A stretch of DNA of 64,000 nt from Actinomyces qiguomingii (GTDB taxonomy: Bacteria; Actinomycetota; Actinomycetes; Actinomycetales; Actinomycetaceae), in assembly GCF_004102025.1 (NCBI RefSeq), contig NZ_CP025228.1:3224001-3288000 (forward strand). Direction: 5' to 3'. Made by a program: the position numbers and the translations under genes. Below, piece by piece: positions 35,088 to 43,144 of the stretch (positions within the stretch are counted from its first letter, which is position 1; the number at the start of each line of letters is the position of its first letter). The notes under the pieces were generated by a model. That model worked only from the letters and a program-made list of their open reading frames with translations, had not been told where the DNA came from and did not search any database.

Positions 35088-37502
35088 TCAGGCGGCGGGC
35101 AACGGGCAGGACTCGGAGTACTTCCCTCCGGTGGTCTCAACCACGCGCCCGTCGGGCAGGCGCAAGGTTGTTGGTACTCCGGGAGGGGTCTCTCCCCACA
35201 TCCGGAATCCTTCGTCAGTTATTCTCCAGCCGAGTTCTATCGGCCCTCCCGCCGTCTCCAAGAACGACCGGTTGCTGGTGATGCCACCACCGGGCCTGGG
35301 AGCGATCTCCACTGCCGTGTATCCGGGCGCGGCGGGACGGATACCAGCGACGTACTCGTGCAGGAAGGTGCTTACCGCCCCCTTGGCGTAGTGATTCTGG
35401 GATCCGTGCGGACGCCCCTCGGCGTCGATACCGTTCCACTCCTCCCAGATGGAGGTTGCGCCACGCTCGACCATGACCATCCAGCCCGGTTCCTCGCGCT
35501 GCAACAAAACCTCGTAGGCCAGCTCCAGGTAACCGGCATCGGCCAGCGTGGGCAGCAGCAAACCGGTAGCCAAGAATCCGGTCGACAACCGGTAGTGGTT
35601 CCGACGGATCAGGCTGGCCAGCCCCGCGGCGGCGTCCGCCCGCTGTGCAGGAGTGAGCAGGTCGAAGGCCAATGCCCGCACATAATTCGCCTGGGTAGAC
35701 TCGGTCAATCGGATGAGCGGCTTGCCCGACTTCTTCGACTTCTTGGTCCTGACGACGAATTCGGCGCGCCACGCAGCCGCGACCCGGTCCGCCAGCTCAC
35801 CGAAACGGACGGCGTCATCGCGTTCCCCCAGGATCTCGGCGGTATCGGCGACTATACGCGCCGAGCGGGCGAAGTACGCGGTGGCCACAATGCCGTAGTC
35901 CTTCTGCGGATCCCACTCGACTCCAGGCTCGGCCCACTCCCCCCATTGGAACCCCGTATCCCACAGGAAACGGTCATGCTCACGCCACTCGGGGTGGTTC
36001 TCCGCCCGGGTCGGGTGACGACCGGCAGCCGCCACCCGCTCCACGCGCTCCACCCAACGGCGCATCATCGGATAGGCCTCGGCTAGCGCCTCAACATCGC
36101 CGTATGCGCGGTACATCTCCCAGGGGACGATGGTGGCTGCATCGCCCCAACCCGCAGCACCGTCCAGGTCCGGCAGCGGACTGTCGTCATCGACACCCAC
36201 GTTCGGGGCCACGTTGGTAATGGTGCCATCCTCGCGCTGCTCATCGGCAAGAGAACGCAGCCATTTGCGGGCAAAGCCAGCGATATCGTCGAAGAAGGCG
36301 GCGGTGCGGGCGAATACCTGGAAATCACCGGTGTACCCCCAACGCTCCCGCTGCGGGCAGTCGGTCGGCACCTCACAGGAGTTGGAACGCCAGGCCCACA
36401 TCGCGCGGGCATGCAGTCGATTGACGTCCAGGTTGGAACAGGTGAAGCCACCGCGCTGCGTCAGGTCGCTGCGGACCTCTACCGCGGTTATCAGATCCGG
36501 ATCCAGGGGCCAATTGGCACCGTCGACGGCGACATAACGGAAACCGTGAGTGGTGTGCCTGGGCTCAACCACGTCCCCCTCGACTCCCCGGGAGATTATC
36601 GTGTCCACCTGACCTATCGGGTAGGGCTCCTTCCGGAACGGCGGGGCGTAGCGGAGGTGGTCCGTGGTCATGTCGCCGTCGGCGTTGCGCACCTCGAAAT
36701 GAGTGAGTGTCAGGCGCGTCCCCCACGGGCCGAGATCAGCCATACGCACTCGCCCGTTGAGCATTCGCCCAAAGTCGACGATCTGTCGCCCAGAGGGCAG
36801 CTGGAAGATCTGTAACGCTGGCAGGAGCTCTCCGGGCCGCGTGGGCGGGCCGGGTGAGACGGCCAGGCGAGTACGGTCACGTGTCAACGGGGTGTCCGCA
36901 GCTGTAGCCGGCTGCCACTTCTCCCTACCGAGTTGAAGCAGGTCGGTGGTCTGACCATCCATGAGGTCCGCGGCCGTAATGGCGCCGACGGTGACCTCCC
37001 AACCCGGCCCCGTAACCACCCTGCGCACAGCCGGACCCCCGGCTTCATCCCCGGTGCCGGCATCCGGCGACGAAGCACCGAGGGTGAGCGCGGCGATCAC
37101 GGCAGTGACCTCACCGTAGTTGTCGGGGATACGACTGGCACCGCAGCGGCCCCGGAACCAGCCGTCAGAGACCACCAGCCGCAACTCGTTCTCCCCCTCA
37201 CGTAGCATCCCGGTGACGTCCCAGGTCTGCACATACAGGGTCTTGCGGTAGCTGGTGGCCCCGGGCGCGAGTTCGACGTCACCGACACGCTCACCGTTGA
37301 GGAAGGCCTCATATATGCCGTGTGCGGTGGCAGTGAGCCGGGCCGAACCGGCGGCCTCCGCGGCAGACGCGTCCAGGTGGGTGCGCAACTCGTAGGCGGG
37401 CCGGTTTCCGGCCACAGGTGTCGGAGTGGGCGTGGCCAGCCAGGTGGCATCGTCCAGATCGGCCAGTACGGGATCGATAAGTGGTGCAGGGTTACTGATC
37501 AT
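35088..37502 (-). CDS. alpha-L-rhamnosidase, GH78 (short form)
   Basis: This 804-residue protein has an ATG at 37502 that overlaps the stop of an upstream GH3 remnant as TGATG. It lacks the N-terminal Ig-like domain of the other GH78 proteins and starts directly with the accessory beta-sandwich (EAFLNGERVGDVELAPG, VSDGWFRGRCG). The barrel has PTDCPQRERWGYTGDFQVFA (one residue shorter than DCPQRDERLGWTGD) and GATSIWEEWNGID as the second active-site block. A lysine-rich insert (RTKKSKKSGK) sits in the barrel. The active-site Glu residues appear kept, but the altered blocks suggest a different rhamnoside specificity. No signal peptide is visible. Confidence 0.9.
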   Translation of the reverse strand: MISNPAPLIDPVLADLDDATWLATPTPTPVAGNRPAYELRTHLDASAAEAAGSARLTATAHGIYEAFLNGERVGDVELAPGATSYRKTLYVQTWDVTGMLREGENELRLVVSDGWFRGRCGASRIPDNYGEVTAVIAALTLGASSPDAGTGDEAGGPAVRRVVTGPGWEVTVGAITAADLMDGQTTDLLQLGREKWQPATAADTPLTRDRTRLAVSPGPPTRPGELLPALQIFQLPSGRQIVDFGRMLNGRVRMADLGPWGTRLTLTHFEVRNADGDMTTDHLRYAPPFRKEPYPIGQVDTIISRGVEGDVVEPRHTTHGFRYVAVDGANWPLDPDLITAVEVRSDLTQRGGFTCSNLDVNRLHARAMWAWRSNSCEVPTDCPQRERWGYTGDFQVFARTAAFFDDIAGFARKWLRSLADEQREDGTITNVAPNVGVDDDSPLPDLDGAAGWGDAATIVPWEMYRAYGDVEALAEAYPMMRRWVERVERVAAAGRHPTRAENHPEWREHDRFLWDTGFQWGEWAEPGVEWDPQKDYGIVATAYFARSARIVADTAEILGERDDAVRFGELADRVAAAWRAEFVVRTKKSKKSGKPLIRLTESTQANYVRALAFDLLTPAQRADAAAGLASLIRRNHYRLSTGFLATGLLLPTLADAGYLELAYEVLLQREEPGWMVMVERGATSIWEEWNGIDAEGRPHGSQNHYAKGAVSTFLHEYVAGIRPAAPGYTAVEIAPRPGGGITSNRSFLETAGGPIELGWRITDEGFRMWGETPPGVPTTLRLPDGRVVETTGGKYSESCPLPAA

Positions 37503-37729
37503 CAGGTGGTTACCTTTATTCGAGCGCTGAAGAGCGCCGCGGAGCTGCCTCCGACGGCGACATCAAGGATGGTCTCATCTTGCACCCATTCGCGTTCGTG
37601 CGTGGCCAAATAGCGCAACTGATTCAGGTCCAGTGGCAACACCTGTCCAGCCCCGCGCAGTTCACGCGACAACTAGAAGTCGTCTCTGGTCAGTCGGTAG
37701 TGGCCCCACAGGAACAGGGGCAGGCACCA
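37353..37729. repeat. 377-bp direct repeat, copy A (GH78 start / GH3 end / permease end)
   Basis: This segment reads as identical to 41187-41563 at an offset of 3834 bp. It spans the first 50 codons of GH78, the GH3 C-terminal remnant and the last 19 or so codons of the ABC permease. Beyond 37729 the copies are still homologous but diverged. Confidence 0.9.
37505..37660 (-). pseudogene. GH3 C-terminal remnant in front of GH78
   Basis: The minus strand encodes DLNQLRYLATHEREWVQDET, then DVAVGGSSAALFSARIKVTT and a stop. This aligns with the last 45 or so residues of the intact GH3 at 43145-45481 (DQLRYWSTATREWVQDET...FSARIKVTAQ). Nothing of the upstream GH3 domains remains. Its TGA overlaps the GH78 ATG, recording a former GH3-GH78 coupling. 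Confidence 0.85.
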
Positions 37730-38434
37730 CGCTGCGGCCAGCAGCACCGTGGCGATCGGCTCCTCCTGCCATGAGGAGGCTGGTATGGCGGCCACACCCT
37801 GTAGCCTGGCGATGACCGCATTGGGCATCACTGTGTCAACCCACTCGAGGGTCCGAACCGTCCCTCCGGCCATAGCCAGCAGCGACTGGACCAGCACGCC
37901 CAGCATCTGGGCTGCGCCCATTATTAGTGCCAGGACCATCGACGCGACCGCCACCGATCGCGCTCCCATCGCCAACAGGGCGCCTGCAACGGCGACCAGC
38001 GCCAGAACCAGCGCCGCACGAACCACGGTCTCCACAGAAGCGGTCATGTCGAATGGAACACCGCGGTAGTCCAGGTAAGGCCTGGCCGTCAAAGCAAGCC
38101 CCATCATGAGCACAAACGCGGGTAGGGCCGTTACCACCGCTGCGCTGACCAGCTGCGCCCAGAACAGCCTGGTACGTCTGCCAACGGCCACCACCGTGAG
38201 CATGATGGCCCCGGAGGGGTACTCTGCACCGGCGATCACCACTCCCGCCAGTCCGACCGGCAGTGCCGCCGCCTGAACTCCGGGGACTCCGACAACGGCT
38301 GAGAAGAAGCCGACGAGGCATAGTTCCAGGGCGACCAGTACCTGAACCGAGCGAGCCCTCGCAGCCTTGCCGAGTTCACTTGCCAGGACCCGCCGCCAAG
38401 TCACCGCCTCCTGAGCAGCGCTATCAACAGTCAT
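37673..38434 (-). CDS. ABC-2 type transporter permease
   Basis: This is a 253-residue protein. The ATG at 38434 overlaps the ATPase stop as ATGA; an in-frame ATG four codons upstream is less likely. Six membrane spans are visible: VQVLVALELCLVGFFSAV, LPVGLAGVVIAGA, VVTALPAFVLMMGLAL, ALVLALVAVAGALLAM, ASMVLALIMGAAQMLG and VLLAAAWCLPLFLWG. This is the layout of ABC-2 permeases of drug, lantibiotic-immunity and related exporters. The last codons fall within the 377-bp repeat. With the upstream ATPase it forms a two-gene export or self-protection system. A link to bacteriocin resistance is suggested only by the neighbouring exporter remnant. Confidence 0.85.
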   Translation of the reverse strand: MTVDSAAQEAVTWRRVLASELGKAARARSVQVLVALELCLVGFFSAVVGVPGVQAAALPVGLAGVVIAGAEYPSGAIMLTVVAVGRRTRLFWAQLVSAAVVTALPAFVLMMGLALTARPYLDYRGVPFDMTASVETVVRAALVLALVAVAGALLAMGARSVAVASMVLALIMGAAQMLGVLVQSLLAMAGGTVRTLEWVDTVMPNAVIARLQGVAAIPASSWQEEPIATVLLAAAWCLPLFLWGHYRLTRDDF

Positions 38435-39327
38435 GGCTCTTCCCATCCTTCCTGCGCACTGAAGAACCAGCTTTCAAGCGATTGCCTCGCCTCGCGCATC
38501 TCAGCGAAAATGACGCCCTCTTCGAGGAAGGCCCTCTGCACCTCTTTGATGTCGGCGTCTATGAGCATCGCATCCTCGCCGGCTCCGGGTAGTTCCGCAG
38601 CCTTCACCTGCCAGTGGCGCGAATGGGCCAGGGCGGCCAACTGGGCCGGGTCCTCCACACGGACTATGACCCCGCCGGGGTGCCGCATCTGGTCAGCAGA
38701 GGCTTTGGCCTTAACCCGGCCCTTCTTGAGGACGACGACGTGGTCCATGATGTCCTCTACCTCCCCGAGCAGGTGGGAGGAGACCAGCACGGCCCTGCCT
38801 TCATCGGCGAGTCTGCGTAGGAGCGAGCGCAGCCACCGCACCCCCTCCGGGTCCAGACCGTTGAACGGTTCATCCAGGACGATGTTCTGCGACTTCCCCA
38901 ACATGGCCGCTGCCAGCGACAGGCGCTGGCGCATCCCGAGCGAGTATGTGCGCACCTTGCGGTGCCCGGCTTCAGCGATACCTGTCTCCTCCAGGCATTG
39001 GCGCACGCGGGTATGCGGAATGCCGCTGGTGCGGGCCAGTCCCATTAGGCACTGGAACCCCGTTCGGGAACCGACCCAGTGCTCTGCTCCCAGAACCAGC
39101 CCCAGGCACCCGAGCGGGTTGGGCGACGCTCCTGGCTCCGTGCCTTCGACCCGTACCTCGCCTCCGTCGGGTCGCACGAGTCCTCCGATCACCTTCAGGG
39201 CCGTTGTCTTGCCGGCGCCGTTCGCACCAACCAGGCATACGATCACCCCGTCCGGCACCTCGAAAGAGGAATGAACCAACCCACGTCCACCCCCATAGTC
39301 TTTACTCACCTCCGTCAGTGAGATCAT
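38431..39327 (-). CDS. ABC transporter ATP-binding protein (ABC-2 exporter partner)
   Basis: This is a 298-residue protein. The ATG at 39327 has GGAGGG six bases upstream. Walker A is GANGAGKTT (about 35-43), the signature is SLGMRQRLSLA (about 128), Walker B NIVLDEPFNGLDPEG (about 148), and the switch His lies in VLVSSHLLGEVED. After about 205, a domain with IVRVEDPAQLAALA fits the C-terminal region of CcmA/NatA-like exporter ATPases. It pairs with the adjacent permease. A truncated, frameshifted paralogue lies at 42024-42740, where the Walker A region is missing. Confidence 0.92.
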   Translation of the reverse strand: MISLTEVSKDYGGGRGLVHSSFEVPDGVIVCLVGANGAGKTTALKVIGGLVRPDGGEVRVEGTEPGASPNPLGCLGLVLGAEHWVGSRTGFQCLMGLARTSGIPHTRVRQCLEETGIAEAGHRKVRTYSLGMRQRLSLAAAMLGKSQNIVLDEPFNGLDPEGVRWLRSLLRRLADEGRAVLVSSHLLGEVEDIMDHVVVLKKGRVKAKASADQMRHPGGVIVRVEDPAQLAALAHSRHWQVKAAELPGAGEDAMLIDADIKEVQRAFLEEGVIFAEMREARQSLESWFFSAQEGWEEP

Positions 39328-39366
39328 CGCAGACCCTCCCTCCCCGTAAGATCGACAGCCGAGCAC

Positions 39367-40364
39367 TCAAGGCACAGACACCCTCTTCAACACACCACCG
39401 TCAAGCTCGTAAACGGCATCAGCAGATCTCAACGTAGAATCACGATGCGTCGCGCAGATGACCGCAATTCCTCTACTTCTCAAGCTACTAATCACTTTCA
39501 TCTCCATCGAAACATCTAAAGCACTAGTGGCCTCATCGAGAACCAACACCGAACAGTCCCTTAGCACAGCCCTTCCGATAGCCAGTCGCTGCCTTTGTCC
39601 ACCTGACAAACCGGCGCCAGAATCACCTACTACGGTGTCTAACCCCATCGGCATCATTCTCACTTCCCCGGATAACTCAACAAGATCGAGAACCTCAAAC
39701 AGAGCCTCATCAGAATAAGCATCCTCAACACCAAGCGTCAAATTGAACCCCAGCGAACCCGCGATCACTTGAGAATCTTGAGACACGACTCCGAAAAGAG
39801 CTCTTACGGACGCCAACGTTAATTCCTCCTTGCCCACCCCGTCAAACTCAATGCGCCCTTCGTCAATCTCCTCGAGACATACAATCGCCCGAAGAAGCGT
39901 CGTCTTGCCAGCTCCAGTCCTTCCCTTAATTCCAATATAATCCCCTGGACGTACTGTCAGTGAGACATCCCGCAGAACTGGATAAGAAGAACCTCCGTAC
40001 TGTTTCACTACGTGAGATAAGGTGAGACTCTTAGAAAACGTCGCAACCCGAGTCACTTCTTCCCCAGTATCGTTTACTGCCTCCTGCGGAGCTTGAAGCA
40101 GGTCCTTAACACGCTCAACCGCCGCCCCCGAAGCGAGAATTTGGTGGGCCGTAGGACGTGCTCCAGCATTAAGGCAAGAGACGCGGCCGTTGCCCCTATC
40201 GGCGCTGGTCCATCAGGCGGCTGCTCGCGCGAAACTACCAGGGTGGCTGCGTAAGTGCCGCAGCCTAGGGCACCAGCAAGAAAGAGGAACCGAGCGACGG
40301 TCAACCTGGTACGGGGAGGTGCGGCCTCAACGGGCTGTTGGGGCTCCAACTTGCGGCTCATCAT
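39367..40364 (-). pseudogene. broken ABC exporter (C-terminal transmembrane piece plus NBD)
   Basis: The NBD is intact in 39367-40056: Walker A GRTGAGKTT, signature LSGGQRQRLAIG, Walker B SVLVLDEATSALD, and H-loop ICATHRD. Upstream in the same frame the text continues as HQILASGAAVERVKDLLQAP. The preceding membrane segment (RFLFLAGALGCGTYAATLVV, LALMLEHVLRPT) is in a different frame, with the shift near 40140-40165. Only about the last two spans of an exporter membrane domain remain and the N-terminus is lost. This half-exporter resembles bacteriocin/peptide or lipid ABC exporters. It is much more AT-rich than its neighbours, which suggests transfer from another source. Confidence 0.75.
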
Positions 40365-40648
40365 CTTCCTCCAGGCAGGGTCTGGTCGGGACGATTCGTC
40401 CCTCAGGTTGCTGCCATGCTACACCGATGCGGCGAAAATCGCATTGATGTGAGGAGTCTCACTTTGTCGGTTCCCAGGAGGAGATGTTTGCGGCGCGGCG
40501 TACGAGGCTTGCCCTTGCTGTGTGGACACGGGGGTTTGGTTCTTGGGGTGTGTTCCACGCATAGTGGCTGGCCTCGCGGGTGTTTGGTGATTCTCGTAGG
40601 TGTTCGGGGGCAGGTTGTCGCAGTAGGAGTGCCTGCGGACGGTGTTTT

Positions 40649-41183
40649 GGTGACCACCGCGGTCGCAGGCCAGGACGCGATCGTCGCCACCCGCGTGACC
40701 TCCCCGCTGCTCGCCGACGGCGGCCTGGTTGTGCGCCTGTCCCTGCCCGATCCGAACCCGGGCTTCTCCCCGGCGGCTCTCTGGGGGGAGGAGCCCGACG
40801 GCGAGGTGGTCCTGCGCGAGGCCGGGCAGTGGGGCGCCGTCGTCGAGCGTCGCCTGGACGCCACCACCTACCGAGTGACCCTGTGCTGGGACGCCCCGGC
40901 CACGGCCGACCTCACCGACGCCCGCACCCTGGTACTCGCTCCCGCCCACGGGACCGCGACGCTCGGCGTCGTCGCCGCCTTCGCGCCCGTATCCGGCCCG
41001 GGCAGTGAGTTGTATGCGGCACCCGCCACCCCGCCCGACGACGTCGACGCCGTCCTCGCCTCCTCCGCCGCCTTCTGGGAGGAGTACTGGCGCTCCGGCG
41101 CCGCCGTGGAGCTGGCCGGTTCCACGGACTCACGTGCCGCCGAACTGGAACGCCGCATCGTCCTGTCCCAGTACCTGCTGCGA
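40649..41183 (+). pseudogene. fragment of the (alpha/alpha)6 hydrolase gene at 47.9 kb
   Basis: The text VTTAVAGQDAIVATRVTSPL through AELERRIVLSQYLLR aligns without gaps to residues of about 209-387 of the protein encoded at 47876-50131 (535 bp in both copies). It covers the beta-sandwich/linker before the catalytic barrel, with both ends missing. The right end is fused to an inverted piece of GH78. The 250 bp upstream (40400-40648) hold no recognisable gene. Confidence 0.88.
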
Positions 41184-41186
41184 GCC

Positions 41187-41336
41187 GGCCTCCGCGGCAG
41201 ACGCGTCCAGGTGGGTGCGCAACTCGTAGGCGGGCCGGTTTCCGGCCACAGGTGTCGGAGTGGGCGTGGCCAGCCAGGTGGCATCGTCCAGATCGGCCAG
41301 TACGGGATCGATAAGTGGTGCAGGGTTACTGATCAT
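41187..41336 (-). pseudogene. GH78 N-terminal fragment
   Basis: It encodes the first 50 residues (MISNPAPLIDPVLADLDDAT onward to ASAAEA) of the short GH78, identical to the intact gene at 37502. It is then cut and joined to the oppositely oriented hydrolase fragment. Confidence 0.88.
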
Positions 41337-41338
41337 CA

Positions 41339-41494
41339 GGTGGTTACCTTTATTCGAGCGCTGAAGAGCGCCGCGGAGCTGCCTCCGACGGCGACATCAA
41401 GGATGGTCTCATCTTGCACCCATTCGCGTTCGTGCGTGGCCAAATAGCGCAACTGATTCAGGTCCAGTGGCAACACCTGTCCAGCCCCGCGCAG
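41339..41494 (-). pseudogene. second GH3 C-terminal remnant
   Basis: This is an identical copy of the GH3 tail remnant at 37505-37660, lying inside the 377-bp repeat. Confidence 0.85.
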
Positions 41495-41506
41495 TTCACG
41501 CGACAA

Positions 41507-42027
41507 CTAGAAGTCGTCTCTGGTCAGTCGGTAGTGGCCCCACAGGAACAGGGGCAGGCACCAGGCCGCCGCCAGCAGCACCGTGGCGATCGGCTCCTCC
41601 TGCCATGCGGAGGCTGGTATGGCGGCCACACCCTGCAACCTGGCAATGACCGCATTGGGCATCACTGTGTCAACCCACTCGAGGTTCCGAACCGTCCCTC
41701 CGGCCATAGCCAGCAGCGACTGGACCAGCACGCCCAGCATCAGAACTGCGCCCAGAACAGCCTGGTACGTCTGCCAACGGCCACCACCGTTAGCATGATG
41801 GCGCCTGAGGGGTACTCGGCACCGGCGATCACCACTCCCGCCAGTCCGACCGGCAGTGACGCCGCCTGAACCCCGGGGACTCCCGGAACGGACGAGAAGA
41901 AGACGACGACGCAGAGCTCCAGGGCGACCAGTACCTGAACCGAGCGAGCCCTCGCAGCCTTGCCGAGTTCACTTGCCCAGACCCACTGCCAAGTCACCGC
42001 CTCCTGAGCGGCGCCATCAACGGTCAT
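41507..42027 (-). pseudogene. ABC-2 permease copy with internal deletion
   Basis: This is a paralogue of the permease at 37673-38434. The N-terminal part (from the ATG at 42027) runs to GRRTRLFWAQF and stops. The C-terminal part resumes at MLGVLVQSLLAMAGG. The missing 241 bp correspond to 37912-38152 of the intact copy and are bounded there by two direct repeats of CTGCGCCCA, one of which remains at 41746-41754. The deletion is not a multiple of three, so the reading frame is lost. Confidence 0.85.
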
Positions 42028-42740
42028 GAGTCTCGCCCTCCTTCCTCCGCACTGAAGAACCAGTCTTCAAGCGGTTGTCTCGCCTCGCGCATCTCAGTGA
42101 AGACGATCCCCTCCTCAAAGAATGTCCTCTGCAACTCTTTGATGTCGGCGTCTATGAGCACCGCACCCTCGCCGGCTCCGGGTAGTTCCGCAGCCTTCAC
42201 CTGCCAGTGGCGCGAGTACGCCAGGGCGGCCAACTGGGCCGGGTCCTCCACACGGACTATGACCCCGCCGGGGTGCCGCATCTGGTCAGCAGAAGCCTTC
42301 GCCTGCACCCTGCCCTTCTTGAGGACGACGACGTAGTCCATGATGTCCTCTACCTCCCCGAGCAGGTGGGAGGAGACCAGCACGGCCCTGCCTTCGCCGG
42401 CGAGCCTGCGCAGGAGCGAGCGCAGCCACCGCACCCCCTCCGGATCAAGACCGTTGAAAGGCTCATCCAGGACCATGTTCTGCGACCTCCCCAGCATGGC
42501 CGCTGCCAGAGAAAGGCGCTGACGCATTCCGAGAGTAAGTGCGCACCTTGCGGTGCCCGACTTCAGCGATGCCTGTCTCCTCCAGGCATCGGCGCACGCG
42601 GGCATGTGGAATGCCGCTGGTGCGGGCGAGTCCCATGAGGCACTGGAACCCCGTTCGGGAACCGACCCAGTGCGCTGCTCCCAGAACCAGCCCCAGGCAC
42701 CCGAGCGGGTTGGGCGACGCTCCTGGCTCCGTGCCTTCAA
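42024..42740 (-). pseudogene. ABC-2 ATPase copy, truncated and frameshifted
   Basis: This is a paralogue of the ATPase at 38431-39327. It retains LGMRQRLSLAAAMLG, the Walker B region VLDEPFNGLDPEG and the C-terminal region. Upstream, EGTEPGASPNPLGCLGLVLG to HRKVRTYS is in another frame, with the shift at the TYS/LGMRQ junction (about 42530). The first 75 or so residues, including Walker A, are absent. It cannot be functional as an ATPase. Confidence 0.85.
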
Positions 42741-43055
42741 CGGCTCTTCCGGCCTGCGGGCCCGGCTGAGCTGTGAGACCGGCCGGGCCGCAGACCAGGC
42801 TCATCGCGAAAGACGTCCCAGCGGATCGGACAAGGGGCCCGGTCGGCAACCAGACGCCCTGGCCTGCCCAGCACACCAGCGCGGTAGGCCGGTGCCTGGG
42901 AGCCAAAACGTCCAGAATCTGCACAAACGCCCCGCACCTCCCAACAGGCGCCCTCAGAATCGTTGGAATCATACGGATCTGGTGAGCGGCGTCGGGCAGG
43001 GGAACATCGTTCGTGCCGAATCTGGACACTTCCCCACCCTGCCAGCCCCCACCAA
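42741..43055. other. unassigned 315-bp joint between ATPase remnant and 22-bp repeats
   Basis: The minus strand is open here (for example APVGRCGAFVQILDVLAPRH and GQGVWLPTGPLVRSAGTSF) and could be a leftover of a membrane protein or transposon. I recognise no family. It marks the edge of the rearranged segment. Confidence 0.4.
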
Positions 43056-43109
43056 CCGAACTCGATCGTCATTTCGACCGAACTCGATGGTTATTTCGAC
43101 CGAACTCGG
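43056..43109. repeat. 22-bp repeats, inverted relative to the 752-839 array
   Basis: Two full units (43056-43077, 43078-43099) and a 10-bp partial third occur. The core CCGAACTCGATGGTTATTTC is the reverse complement of the array at 752-839. They lie 36 bp from the 3' end of the GH3 gene. Confidence 0.93.
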
Positions 43110-43144
43110 CGAACGCGGTTCAAACCGGAAGAACCTGTTACTGA

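Larger units (their letters stand above)
41187..41563. repeat. 377-bp direct repeat, copy B
   Basis: This reads as identical to 37353-37729. It starts four bases after the end of the hydrolase fragment and runs into the deleted permease copy. Confidence 0.9.
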
